DNA of 25,000 bases, taken from Symbiodinium natans. Its lineage: Eukaryota > Sar > Dinophyceae > Suessiales > Symbiodiniaceae. Within the stretch, counting starts at the first letter, position 1; every line of letters starts with the position of its first letter. The position numbers were made by a program, and so were the translations under genes. Location: contig CAJNDS010000430.1 of the NCBI GenBank assembly GCA_905221605.1, positions 1 to 25,000 of the forward strand, written 5' to 3'. Below are positions 8,388-16,314 of the stretch, in pieces. Under the pieces are notes generated by a model that saw nothing but the letters and a program-made list of their open reading frames with translations, was not told the origin of the DNA and searched no databases.

Positions 8388-8809
8388 TAAGGGTCAAGGT
8401 TTATCATGGGGAAGGGGGCGGGGAAGTAGCTGTAAGGCCTTTAGAGCTTGAGGGCTTCTGGGGGTTTGCGGCTTTGAGGGCTTTCTTAGGGTAGTTACAT
8501 GGGGCCCTGAAAAGGGGACCTCTTATACACCCATAAAGCTACTCTTAGAGACCCCCCAACTCCTGCAACACACCCCTCAGAAAACCCTAAACCCGGGTTC
8601 ATGGGGGGTAGGCAACTGGGGAACCTTACTAGGTTGCCCAGCTAGGATCAAAACGGGTGCCCTTTTTTCCTTAAAGGGACTTATCAGGGAACCTAAACGC
8701 GCAACACAGGCAACAAGGGTATCTCTCAGCATCCTGGGCTTAAGGCTGCTTAGGATTTAAGGGTTAGGGTTTAGGGGTTCAGGAGGGCCTAAGGCTTTCG
8801 AGGGCTTAC
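8388..8809. other. Intron-like sequence with a short dispersed repeat
   Basis: No exon seen. It contains a copy at 8655-8698 of a 44-base sequence that recurs at 14307-14351, plus isolated telomere-like heptamers. Confidence 0.5.
8655..8698 (+). repeat. Short dispersed repeat, copy 1
   Basis: Begins GGGTGCCCTTTTTT, continues CTTAAAGGG and AGGGAACCT, and matches 14307-14351 at roughly nine of ten positions. The GGGTGCCC start and the AAAGGG/CCCTTT parts make it partly self-complementary. Confidence 0.7.
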
Positions 8810-8907
8810 AGGGCTTTCTTGGAAGGTCCAGGCACCACGGGAATGGCCGCGGAGTGGGGGCTCAGCCGCACGTCCACGTACTCCGGCAGGAAGCTCTGGC
8901 CCAGCTC
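8810..8907 (-). CDS. Candidate internal exon (G)
   Basis: Minus-strand exon with acceptor AAACCCACGTCAG and donor GCCCT|GTAAGC, a standard donor and not a telomeric one. It encodes ELGQSFLPEYVDVRL then SPHSAAIPVVPGPSKKAL, with strongly GC-rich third positions. It is one of the most protein-like islands. It enters in phase 0 and leaves in phase 2, which does not match exon F directly, so an exon in between is missed or the donor differs. Same strand as exons A-F and probably the same gene. Function unrecognised. Confidence 0.55.
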
Positions 8908-8938
8908 CTGACGTGGGTTTGGACTTTGGGTTTCTTTT

Positions 8939-9030
8939 TCCCTAAACCCTAAACCCTAAACCCTAAACCCTGAACCCTGAACCCTAAACCCTAAACCCTA
9001 AACCCAGGGTTTAGGGTTTAGGGTTGAGGG
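8939..9030 (-). repeat. CCCTAAA array meeting TTTAGGG at 9005
   Basis: Nine or so CCCTAAA/CCCTGAA copies run head-on into TTTAGGG copies at about 9005, giving a small perfect inverted telomeric junction (CTAAACCCAGGGTTTAG). Confidence 0.88.
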
Positions 9031-9580
9031 TTGAGGGTGTGGGTTTGGACTTGGGGGCTTTGTTTTAGGGGTTTGGGGCTTTTAGGGGCCAAGATTTTTT
9101 TGGGTTTAGGGTATTAAGGGTCTATGTTTGAGGCTTAAGGGCTTTTAGGGTTTTTGGGGCTTAGGGTTTTCGGGTTTAGGGTTTTTGGGGTTTAGGGTTA
9201 GGGCCCTAGACCTGTATAACATCCCCTTAGCTAATAGGGATAGCCCATGAACACTGTAGGACCCTAAACCCTAAACCCTAAACCCTAAACCCTAAACCCT
9301 AACCTAAACCCTAAACCCCTAAACCCCTAAACCCTATACCCTAAACCCTATAGAGTCCCAGGTAGACTTTAGGGCTTCGAGGTTAGGGGAGCCGAAATCT
9401 TCGCTCAGGGGGGCTTGCCATGAAAGGCACCCCCCAAAGGGTTTAAGGTTTAGGGGTTATCCAACCCTAGGTTTAGGGTTTAGGGTTTAGGGTTTAGGGT
9501 TTAGGGTTTAGGGTTTAGGGTTTAGGGTTTAGGATAAAGGGTTTAGGGTTTAGGGTTAAGGGTTTAGGGTTTAGGGTTCA
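9031..9580. repeat. Telomere-like repeats in both orientations, no gene
   Basis: CCCTAAA copies at about 9264-9352 face TTTAGGG copies at about 9469-9577. The rest is G-rich degenerate heptamer sequence with phrases such as GGGTTTTTGGGG. I see no exon. Confidence 0.75.
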
Positions 9581-9635
9581 GCGCCCGGAGCGCGGCTCCT
9601 GCGCCACAGCCGACTGGATGGCTGCCTTCCAGGGT
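9581..9635 (-). CDS. Candidate exon (H), strand uncertain
   Basis: On the minus strand, after CCCTAAACAGCCCCAG, one base and then a frame reading PWKAAIQSAVAQEPRSGR, third positions nearly all G/C; one incoming base fits exon I's phase 2. The donor is unclear (GCGCTG or GAACCC). On the plus strand, between GGGTTCAG and GTTTAGGG, the same DNA reads RPERGSCATADWMAAFQGLG, equally well formed. TTTAGGG copies flank it on both sides. One of these is probably real; orientation of the neighbours favours minus. Confidence 0.4.
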
Positions 9636-9649
9636 CTGGGGCTGTTTAG

Positions 9650-10240
9650 GGTTTAGGGTTTAGGGTTTAGGGCTAGGGTTTAGGGTTTGGGGTTTAGGGT
9701 TTAGGGTTTAGGGTTCAGGGTTCAGGGTTTAGAGGGTTAGGCTTTTTTCATCCATTCTCAGGTTTTGGGGTTTGGGCTTTTTCTGGGGAGACTTCGCCCT
9801 AAACCCTAAACGCTAATCGCGGACTATCCCTGGCTCATGGGTTTAGGGCTTAGGGGGTTTAGGGTTTAGGGCTCAGGGTTCAGGATTTCGGGCTTCGGGC
9901 TTCGAACACAAGGTTTGGAGTCATCGTCAAGGACGCTAATTCGGGGCTCTCTAGGGACCATTTTGGGGCTACGTACAAAGGCAATTTGGCAATGCAAAGG
10001 ATGCCTCCTGTCTCCATGCCTAGACCCAAAAACCCTAGAGCCCCACACCTCTAAGCCCAAACCCGAAACCCTAAACCCTATGTAACCCTGGAAGCCCAAA
10101 CCCTGAACCCTACACCTCTGAGCCTCAACCCTAAACAAACCCTAAATCCTAAACTCTGGAACCCTAAACCAACCCCCAACCCCGAAACCCGAAACCTTAA
10201 ACCCTGAACCCCAAACTCAGAGGTTTTCTTCCCCTTCCCA
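9650..10240. other. Intron-like region without a clear exon
   Basis: TTTAGGG copies at 9651-9730, a stretch of mixed sequence at 9880-10020, and degenerate CCCTAAA-like copies at 10020-10215. A minus-strand frame at 9866-10138 is open for 90 codons but is mostly translated heptamers. Confidence 0.5.
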
Positions 10241-10247
10241 GGTGCAC

Positions 10248-10309
10248 CGAACAGCCTTGAAGGCCGACGCCAGGCTGCTGCGGGCGCAGAGCTCCGAGAT
10301 GTTGATGTT
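10248..10309 (-). CDS. Candidate exon (I) readable on both strands
   Basis: On the minus strand, acceptor CCCGAAACAG, then NINISELCARSSLASAFKAV with about 90% G/C third positions, donor CG|GTGCACC. Phase 0 in and 2 out agrees with exons J and H. On the plus strand a textbook acceptor TTTTCTTCCCCTTCCCAG leads into VHRTALKADARLLRAQSSEM, also GC-rich at third positions but running into a (TTG)n tract. Phase agreement with J favours minus; the pyrimidine tract favours plus. Unresolved. Confidence 0.4.
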
Positions 10310-10346
10310 CTGTTTCGGGATGGTTTTGGATTGTTTGTTTGTGTTT

Positions 10347-10351
10347 TTTGT

Positions 10352-10408
<57 letters not shown>

Positions 10409-10439
10409 TTTTTTCTTTTTTTTGGGGGGGGGGGGGGGG
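10347..10439 (+). repeat. (TTG)n microsatellite, T tract and G tract
   Basis: About 18 TTG units (10351-10405), a T-rich stretch (10406-10423) and 16 G (10424-10439). Reads as poly-Cys/Phe/Gly if translated; not coding. Confidence 0.95.
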
Positions 10440-11034
10440 CGGGGCGGGTGTTTAGAAACCTAAACCCAAAACCCTAAACCCTAAACCCTGGCCCTAGACC
10501 CTAGACCCTAAAACTAAATGGGTTTACGTAGCCTTTCGGCTGGGCGCCAGGAAGGTGGGGGGGGGGGAGCTTCGAGGTTGTCTGCTCAGGGGCATTTTCG
10601 GGTTGGGGGGGCTCAGGCCTTTTGGGGACTCGGAGCTTTGGCCAGTTTAGGATCTAAGAGTTTGGGGTTTACTTAGTCGTAATTCTGTCGACCATTCTTG
10701 CTTCAAGCTATTTCTCGGGGGTAGGGTTTAGGGTGGTTCGGTTGTGTGGGGTTGGGGAGATCCGGTTCTGTGCTTTAAAGGCTTAGGCCCCTGAACCCTA
10801 ACCCTAAACCCTAAACCCTAAACCCTAAACCCTAAACCCTAAACCCTAAACCTGAACCCGCAGCATGCGGAGGGACCAGGAAGAAGCTCTACTCCCCCTT
10901 AGAACCCTGGCAAAAAACAAAAACAAATTTTACTAACATCCCCTTGTGCTTCATACAGCCAACCCCTAAGCCCCACACCCTAAACCCTAAACCCTAAACC
11001 CTAAACCCTAAACCCTAAACCCTAAACCCTAAAC
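10440..11034. repeat. Intron-like sequence ending in CCCTAAA arrays
   Basis: Holds mixed sequence with a G run near 10557-10567, a CCCTAAA array at 10793-10853 and a second at 10974-11034 that abuts exon J. No exon seen. Confidence 0.7.
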
Positions 11035-11121
11035 CCTACGTTTCTCAAACGCCTGCGCCAGGAGCGTAAAGGAGACGGCCCCGCTGTTGGCGCAGCTGGA
11101 GTAAGAGATCTTGTTGCTGAC
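11035..11121 (-). CDS. Internal exon (J) with telomeric donor
   Basis: Minus-strand exon after acceptor GAACCCTTGCCAG, ending CGTAGG|GTTTAGGG inside a long CCCTAAA (plus-strand) array. All 87 bases are open in the frame with about 80% G/C third positions: VSNKISYSSCANSGAV then SFTLLAQAFEKRR. Phase is 0 in and 0 out. It is among the most convincing islands. I recognise no family. Confidence 0.62.
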
Positions 11122-11147
11122 CTGGCAAGGGTTCGGGGCTTAGGGCT

Positions 11148-11230
11148 TTGAACCCTAAACCCTAAACCCTAAACCCTAAACCCCAAACCCCAAACCCTAA
11201 ACCCTAAACCCTAAACCTAGGGTTTAGGTT
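11148..11230 (-). repeat. CCCTAAA array joined head-on to TTTAGGG
   Basis: About ten CCCTAAA/CCCCAAA copies end in CCTAGGGTTTAGG at about 11216-11228, an inverted junction like that at 9005. Confidence 0.88.
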
Positions 11231-12450
11231 GTTCAGCCCGGTGGCCTCGTTATCTGTTGCGCTTATACCTTGATGTCGCCCCCAGATACCCAGATAAGAA
11301 CCCCGAATATCCCTATAAAACAGAAACTCTACTCAAAGAGACCACCAACCCTTATAAGGTTTAGAGGTTTCCGGTTTTAGGGTTTCGAGTTTCGGGTGTT
11401 TCCCTAAGGCTCCAGGGACTCGTGTTGTTTAAGGTTTTTGGGCCCAAAGGCCTTAGGGCTATTTGAGCCTAAGGGCAAGGGGTCAGGGCTTAGGGCTTTG
11501 GGGTTAGGGGTTCGTGCTTTAGGGTTTAGGTGTCTTTGTGTTTAGGGTTTGGGGTTTGTGGTTTAGGGCTTTAGGGTTTGGGGTTTGGGGTTTTATGGTT
11601 TTATGGTTTTATGGTTTTGTGGTTTTTTGGTTTTGGGCACATGGAGGGCCTCCAAGAATTCAGGGCTCAGGGCTTTAGGGGCTTAGGGTCTAGGGTTTCT
11701 ATACTGAACTTGGAACCCTACCACAAACTTTAATTGTAGCTGTTTCCTTAGGAGTTGCAGTACCCAAAAAATTTGAAAAACTATTCCCAAAAAATCCCGA
11801 AGGTTTAGGGTTTGGGGTTTAGGGTTTCAGGGGGAGTAGCGTTTGAGGGCTTAAGGATTTTAGCGTTTTGGGGTTGTGGGTTTGGGGTTCAGGGCACATG
11901 TCACGTGCCCTGAGTGCTCTGTCGTACCAGACGCCCTAAACCCAGGGCATTTGTGTTCATGTGGCATGCGCCCGTACTCTCGGCTAGACGCACAAAACCC
12001 CTTGTTGGCAATCATCTGGTACTTGAAGCACACGACTGAGCTTGTTGTGCTTTAAGCCCTTTGGAAACTATTGATGAAATAGGTTCCCTTACAAGGCAAG
12101 ATGGGAAATAAACATATCCCCAACCCTCAAAGCCCAAAACCCTCAAACCCTAAAACCCCTGAAACCCTTGAAACCCCTGAAACCCTAAGATGGTAAAACC
12201 CTAAAACCCTGAACCCGAAACCTTAAACCCTAAAACCCCTGAAACCCTCAAACGGTAAAACCCTAAGCCCCCCAAAGAGCTGCGAAGCTGAAGACATGCT
12301 GACTTCCCCAAGCGGCCCGGAGCAAGGGCAAAACAAAAAAAAAAAAAGAGGACGAGCCCTCTTCCCCCTAGATCCCCTATCCCCTGCCTAAACCCTAAAC
12401 CCTAAACCCTAAAACCCCAAACCCTAAACCCCAAACCCCAAACCCTAAAC
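11231..12450. other. Long intron-like region with small repeats and one weak exon
   Basis: Contains degenerate heptamers, a (GGTTTTAT)n run at about 11590-11625, a near-palindrome GGGCACATGTCACGTGCCC at 11893-11911, decayed CCCTAAA-type copies at 12120-12265, an A run at 12334-12346 and CCCTAAA copies at 12388-12450. A minus-strand islet at about 11945-11990, after GTGCGTCTAG and ending CCCTGG|GTTTAGGG, could be a small exon (REYGRMPHEHKCPG), but its phase is unsettled. Confidence 0.4.
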
Positions 12451-12535
12451 CGGCCTGCGTCTGGTGCAGCTGCTGCACCGGGTCGCGGGAGGAATGCTGG
12501 CTCACCGGAGGGTAGAGCTCCTTGGCATCGCTTTC
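12451..12535 (-). CDS. Internal exon (K) with telomeric splice sites at both ends
   Basis: Minus-strand exon immediately after CTAAACCCAAG and ending GCCG|GTTTAGGG. The reading frame has about 90% G/C third positions and encodes ESDAKELYPPVSQHSS then RDPVQQLHQTQA, a hydrophilic, Gln/Ser-rich segment. Phase 0 in, 1 out; this does not match exon J (phase 0), so an islet at about 11945-11990 or a GCCGG donor would be needed. Same strand and same acceptor string as exon F. Confidence 0.62.
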
Positions 12536-12777
12536 CTTGGGTTTAGGACGTTTAGTGAGCATGGCTGTGGGTTGTTTGGGTTTAGGGTTTAGGGTTCAGG
12601 ATTTAGGGTTTAGGGCCAAGTTTAGGGTTTAGGGTTTAGGGTTGGAGTGGTTTAGGGTTTAGGGTTGGAGAGTTTAGGGTGCATAGGGCTTCGGGATGCT
12701 TCATTGAGGTTAGGCTGTAGGTTCTAGGTGTTACCAAGCCTTAAACCCTCATCCCTAAACCCGAAACTCATGGGTTT

Positions 12778-12919
12778 CCCTACTACCCCCCTCTACACCA
12801 CACCCCCTAGGTTCCCCCTTAAATAACCTTCATTTGAGCGTAAGTATCCCTAGATAGCCCTAATTATCTAGGGAACCTAGGGGGGGGGGGGGGGGTAGTA
12901 TAGAGGCGGGGGGGGGTAG
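12778..12919. repeat. Foldback element with C- and G-rich arms, copy 2
   Basis: Left arm CTACTACCCCCCTCTACACC...CTAGGTTCCC (12780-12817) pairs imperfectly with right arm GGGAACCTAG, 16 G, GTAGTATAGAGG, G run (12871-12919). The middle (TATCCCTAGATAGCC) is shared with 1581-1600. Confidence 0.6.
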
Positions 12920-13089
12920 CCCTAAACCCCAAACCCTAAACCTTAAACTTGAGCAGGGGAACCCAAAAGAAACCTAAGGCCTTATGGGGGCCCAGCATGG
13001 ATATTCGTCTTGCAGTGGCCAAGGGCTGAGGCCCCAATATATGCATATTTACGTGAGCCCTACACCCCCTGTAGCCACCCAACCCAGCC

Positions 13090-13222
13090 TAGGGTTTGGG
13101 GTTTGGGGTTTGGGGTTTGGAGTTTGGGGTTTGGGGTTTGGGGTTTGGGGTTTGGGGTTTGGGGTTTGGGGTTTGGGGTTTGGGGTTTAGGGTTTAGGGT
13201 TTAGGGTTTAGGGTTTAGGGTG
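13090..13222 (+). repeat. TTTGGGG array (about 14 copies) then TTTAGGG
   Basis: A homogeneous variant array (one TTTGGAG) passes into five TTTAGGG copies. Two plus-strand frames across it translate to GFGVWGL repeats and are not genes. Confidence 0.92.
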
Positions 13223-13514
13223 AGCCCAAATGAACTCTCCCCCCCCCCCCCAATCTAATATTCAAGCCATAAGAAGCAAGGAGAAGCTTACCTCCCTAAA
13301 CCCTAAACCCTCAACACCGAAATCCCTTCTCGGCTCCCCAAAAAGGCCCTAAGACACTTAAAAAAATAAACAAAACGCAAACCATAAACGCCAACACCCT
13401 AATAAACACCACAAAACACTGCAAAAAAACAACACCTTTAGTACAAAAAAACACCTTTAGTAAAACAAAAACACCATCAAGTAAAAACACACAACAACAA
13501 ACGTGAGCCCGAAC

Positions 13515-13560
13515 CTGCAGCTCTTATGCCTTCGGACAAGCCGCCTTGGGCAACCAGGGC
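13515..13560 (-). CDS. Candidate short exon (L)
   Basis: Minus strand, acceptor CACCGCTCCAG, donor GCTGCAG|GTTCGGG. One frame reads ALVAQGGLSEGIRAA. Another, with a GC donor after CCGAAG, reads PWLPKAACPK and would match the phase of exon K. Flanked by CCCCAAA/CCCTAAA copies on the right of the plus strand. Confidence 0.35.
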
Positions 13561-13631
13561 CTGGAGCGGTGGCCCTAAACCCCAAACCCCAAACCCTAAA
13601 CATCCCTAAACCCTAAACCTTAACCCTAAAC

Positions 13632-13669
13632 CCTACACAGCTCTCCGCGGGCAGTTGCATTGGACAGGG
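13632..13669 (-). CDS. Candidate short exon (P) with telomeric donor
   Basis: Minus strand, acceptor TACGATCAG, ends TGTAGG|GTTTAGGG. Reads LSNATARGELCR. The donor is a telomeric heptamer as in exons F and J. Short, so a chance open frame is possible. Confidence 0.35.
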
Positions 13670-13770
13670 CTGATCGTATACCCTTTAGGGTTTTAGGGAC
13701 CCTAAAAATTAGTAGGTATAACCCACAAAACTGTAGGTAAAGAGGGTCCCAGGTAGCGCTAAGGGTAGTT

Positions 13771-13835
13771 ACATGGCCCTTGTTATGAGCCTTTGAATGG
13801 GTACATGGTCCCTTGTTATAAGCCTTTGAATGGGT
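13771..13835 (+). repeat. Tandem duplication of a 32-33-bp unit
   Basis: ACATGGCCCTTGTTATGAGC... and ACATGGTCCCTTGTTATAAGC... both end CCTTTGAATGGGT. It explains the THSKAYNKG/THSKAHNKG repeat in the minus-strand frame 13626-13889, which I do not call as a gene. Confidence 0.85.
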
Positions 13836-14214
13836 ACGCTTATATACCCCCTTATTATATACCCTATTAAAATATGACCCCACGCCCATACTGCAGAAGC
13901 CTCTAAAAAAGGGTAAAGAACCGGTCTAGGGCGTTGGGAGATTAGGGCTTTTAAGGTCTTTAGGCTTGGGGTCTCAGGCTTAAGGTTTAGGGTTTAGGGT
14001 TTAGGGTTTAGGGTTTAGGGTTTAGGGTTTAGGGTTTAGGGCTTTGTAGAGGCATTGGCTGACGGAACTCAGGCTGAGTGTTTAGGGTTTAGGGCGCAGG
14101 CCTCTTCCTTTTGGGTTTTGAAGGGAGTATTCTAATTAGAAGCTTCGCCTGGCTGGCTGAACGCCCTAAACCTTAAACCCTAAACCCTAAACCCTAAACC
14201 CTAAACCCTTACAC
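13836..14214. repeat. Intron-like sequence with TTTAGGG and CCCTAAA arrays
   Basis: TTTAGGG copies at 13987-14043 and CCCTAAA copies at 14164-14208 (the latter next to exon M), with unremarkable sequence between. Confidence 0.75.
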
Positions 14215-14281
14215 CCGGAGACTCTAGGGCTGTCGCGTTGAGGTGGACCCAGCACCAGCTCGGTGCCGTGCGGCTTCTTGG
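14215..14281 (-). CDS. Candidate internal exon (M)
   Basis: Minus strand, acceptor CTTACTGGGCAG, donor TCCGG|GTGTAAGG. Reads KKPHGTELVLGPPQRD then SPRVS, with GC-rich third positions. It begins with two bases of a split codon and ends in phase 2. Directly upstream on the gene strand is the second copy of the 44-base dispersed repeat. Confidence 0.5.
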
Positions 14282-14306
14282 CTGCCCAGTAAGTTAGGCT
14301 GAAAAA

Positions 14307-14351
14307 GGGTGCCCTTTTTTTCTTAAAGGGGTTTATAAGGGAACCTTAAAC
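14307..14351 (+). repeat. Short dispersed repeat, copy 2
   Basis: GGGTGCCCTTTTTTT, CTTAAAGGGG and AAGGGAACCT in the order seen at 8655-8698. Same orientation in both copies, both within presumed introns. Confidence 0.7.
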
Positions 14352-14780
14352 CCCCCAAAAAGGGAATGAGGGTACTACTGGGCATCCTAGTTTTGAAAAT
14401 GTCTGCAAATTGGCCAGGCAGATGCCCAAGATGCCATCGACCCAGCAGCGAAGACTCGAAACCAGGCATTTCGCCCCGATCCTCCATGGCATGGGAAGAA
14501 CACTGACCGGTCGAACGTCACCCGAGGGCTTCGGGACCAATACGACCCTGGCACGTGACCACACCGCGGGCACGATGCCTTCCTCATATCAAATAGCCCA
14601 AATGTCGCCGAAAAGTCGCCAAAAGTCGTCAGGCAAGAGCAGCAGGGACTCCGCTGACCAGTCGTCCGGTCCCGCCGCGCGTCCAATTGAAGCCTTAGGG
14701 CCTCAACACTCCACGGAGGTGTCCACAACAGCTCAGGATGGTCACGTGAGCCCCCCGCAGAAGCAAGGAACCTTGCGAGC
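14352..14780 (-). pseudogene. Decayed LINE-type reverse transcriptase fragment
   Basis: Read on the minus strand, two frames give consecutive pieces of a non-LTR retrotransposon RT. About 14670-14760 gives SVEALRLQLDARR; about 14594-14690 gives GRAAGPDDWSAESLLLLPDD and FWRLFGDIWAI. After an in-frame TGA (14591-14589) the same frame continues EEGIVPAVWSRARVVLVPKP and SGDVRPVSVLPMPWR. The K-P-x-G-x-x-R-P-V-S-V-L pattern is the N-terminal RT motif of LINEs. The palm YxDD part is missing. At least one frameshift and one stop show it is dead. It is on the same strand as the exons and lies in the presumed intron between exons N and M. Overlapping long frames (248 codons minus, 161 plus) are shadows. 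Confidence 0.75.
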
Positions 14781-15200
14781 TTGGCGCGGTTCTCAGGCCA
14801 GAATGTCGTCCTGCGAGTGGCGCTGGAGGCGCGCTCACGGTTCGTCTCTGAGCAGACGCTCAAGTGCAGACCAAAGGGCTGAAAAACATCGATAAGCGAA
14901 TGGCTAGACAAAGGTTCCAACAGACTAGCTTTAGGGCACAAGTATGTCCCACATAGGCTCAGGGGCCCTGAGGATTTTGAGTGTGAGACATTGCTCTCAA
15001 ACGCTTGATCTGAAGCCATTGTAGGATCGTTATCGGCAACCAACCTGACAAGAGAAAGGCTTTTGGTTTCGGGTTTAGGGTAACTAAACCCTACTCCAAA
15101 ACCTCCAATGGCACTAAACCCCAAACTTTGCAACCAAAGCCCTAGCCCCCCCTCACCCTAATTAAACTGGTAAACCCTAAACTCCCAACCCTTACACCCC
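14781..15200. other. Sequence 5' of the RT fragment, possibly more of the same element
   Basis: Without telomere-like repeats up to about 15070. The minus-strand frame is open (for example RERASSATRRTTFWPENRAK) and could be part of the retroelement's region before the RT, but I cannot recognise an endonuclease motif. From 15070 degenerate heptamers resume. Confidence 0.4.
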
Positions 15201-15204
15201 AAAC

Positions 15205-15380
15205 CGTAAACCCTGAACCCCTAAACCCCTAAACCCCTAAACCCCTAAACCCCTAAACCCCTAAACCCCTAAACCCCTAAACCCCTAAACCCTAAACCCT
15301 AAACCCTAAACCCTAAACCCTAAACCCTAAGCCCCTAAGCCCTAAACCCTAAACCCTAAACCCTACACACCCTAAACCCC
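15205..15380 (-). repeat. CCCCTAAA octamer array then CCCTAAA heptamer array
   Basis: About ten copies of an 8-base unit CCCCTAAA (15205-15285), then heptamers CCCTAAA (15285-15367). A homogeneous octamer array next to a heptamer array points to local expansion of a slipped unit. Confidence 0.92.
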
Positions 15381-15386
15381 TGCTAC

Positions 15387-15440
15387 CCAGACCACGCCGA
15401 GCCCCGCGCACGGCAGGTTCATCCTCGCGAGTTGGCAAAG
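15387..15440 (-). CDS. Candidate exon (N), possibly containing a start codon
   Basis: Minus strand, acceptor AACCCGAAAAG, donor GTCTGG|GTAGCA, with GTTTAGGG nine bases further as an alternative. Reads LCQLARMNLPCAGLGVVW, third positions G/C-rich after the Met. The ATG at 15422-15420 could be the start of the gene that ends at 2734, or an internal Met. On the plus strand TGCTACCCAG then TTPSPAHGRFILASW is also open. Confidence 0.38.
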
Positions 15441-15880
15441 CTTTTCGGGTTCAGGGGACTGGGGGCTCTGGGAGGTTTTCGGGTTTAGGGTCTTCGGGTT
15501 CAGGGTTCAGGGTTCAGGGTTTAGGGTTTAGGGTCTAGGGTCTAGGGTCCTAGGGTTCTAGGGCTTGAGGTGTTAAGGTTTGGGGTGTTAGGGTTTCGGG
15601 CTTAGGGCGTAGGGTTTTAGGGTTTAGGGCTTGCGGTTTAGGGCTTTCGGGCTTTAGGGTTCTGGGGTTTCAGGATTGAGGGTTTTCAGGCTGGGCTGCA
15701 GAGGGCTCATAGTTAGGGTTCTTGAGGGGTTCGGGGCTTAGGGTTATTTAGTGTTACCCTGAACCCCTAAACCCTAAACCCTGAACCGTAAACCCCCCGC
15801 TGAAGTTCAGGCTTATGTACCCTGAGGGGTCGGGGGTGCAGGGCTCAGGGTTGTCTAGGGGCTTAGGGTTTGGGAGGGTT
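15441..15880. repeat. Degenerate TTTAGGG-like region
   Basis: Dozens of decayed heptamers (TTCAGGG, TCTAGGG, TTTCGGG, TTTTAGGG) with no homogeneous run. Possibly an old array. No exon. Confidence 0.7.
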
Positions 15881-16314
15881 TAAGGCTCCCCCTCAGGGTC
15901 CATTTGCCTGAATAGGGAATACTTGGGCCTCGAAGCACTTCCTCTACACTCACTTCGAGGCCGAAGGATGGAATCATGAGTCGCAGAATGCCACAGACAA
16001 TTTCACTGGCCCACCGATGCTTCACAGGCTCCCTCCTCACTGAGCCACCCAGACGAGGTGGAAAGGCACAAAACTTTTGTGTCCTGGCATTCATCCGTCG
16101 ACCGCGCAGCACTCTCCAGAAAGTTGCCAAGCACTGCACCCGTGGCTTGTACCAATGCAGGAAGATTGCAAAGCCAATCGAGCTACATTTCCGCCGTTTT
16201 TTCGCCTGCTTCGCTCACCCCCAGTACGAACAGGCGCTGGGAGCAGGATCCTCCCGACACAGCTGCTAGAAGGCCGCAGCCCAGCGACGTGCCATCAATC
16301 GTGGTGCAAGGACC
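15881..16314 (-). pseudogene. Minus-strand coding block with one in-frame TAG
   Basis: After acceptor CCCTAAGCCCTATCAG a frame reads GPCTTIDGTSLGCGLLAA, VSGGSCSQRLFVLGVSE, AGEKTAEM, then TAG at 16185-16183. The same frame continues for a further 60 codons (LDWLCNLPALVQATG, AVLGNFLESAARSTDEC, STSSGWLSEEGACEASVGQ) to TGA. The composition is protein-like on both sides of the TAG, so it looks like one coding region with a single nonsense codon. Alternatively GTGAGCG after FVLG is a donor, with AG at 16183 leading into another open frame (IGFAIFLHWYKPRVQ...; to about 15881). It could be a pseudogene, an exon pair, or a gene in a reassigned code. Product unrecognised. Confidence 0.45.

Larger units (their letters stand above)
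12536..13514. other. Intron-like region with foldback, TTTGGGG array and A/C-rich tract
   Basis: Holds TTTAGGG copies (12575-12680), a foldback with G tracts (12778-12919), a TTTGGGG array (13090-13222), a C run (about 13240-13251) and an A/C-rich low-complexity tract (about 13360-13500) with a repeated ACACCTTTAGTA phrase. No exon seen. Confidence 0.6.

Noticed and set aside
10242-10463. Plus-strand ORF with poly-Cys/Phe/Gly
   Set aside because: Apart from the first 20 codons (discussed as exon I) it is translated (TTG)n, T and G runs.
12984-13204. Plus-strand ORFs with GFGVWGL repeats
   Set aside because: They are translations of the TTTGGGG heptamer array, 7 bases giving a 21-base period.
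14387-15133. 248-codon minus-strand ORF, longest in the window
   Set aside because: Most of it is the wrong frame of the decayed RT; only the SVEALRLQ part follows the RT family pattern.
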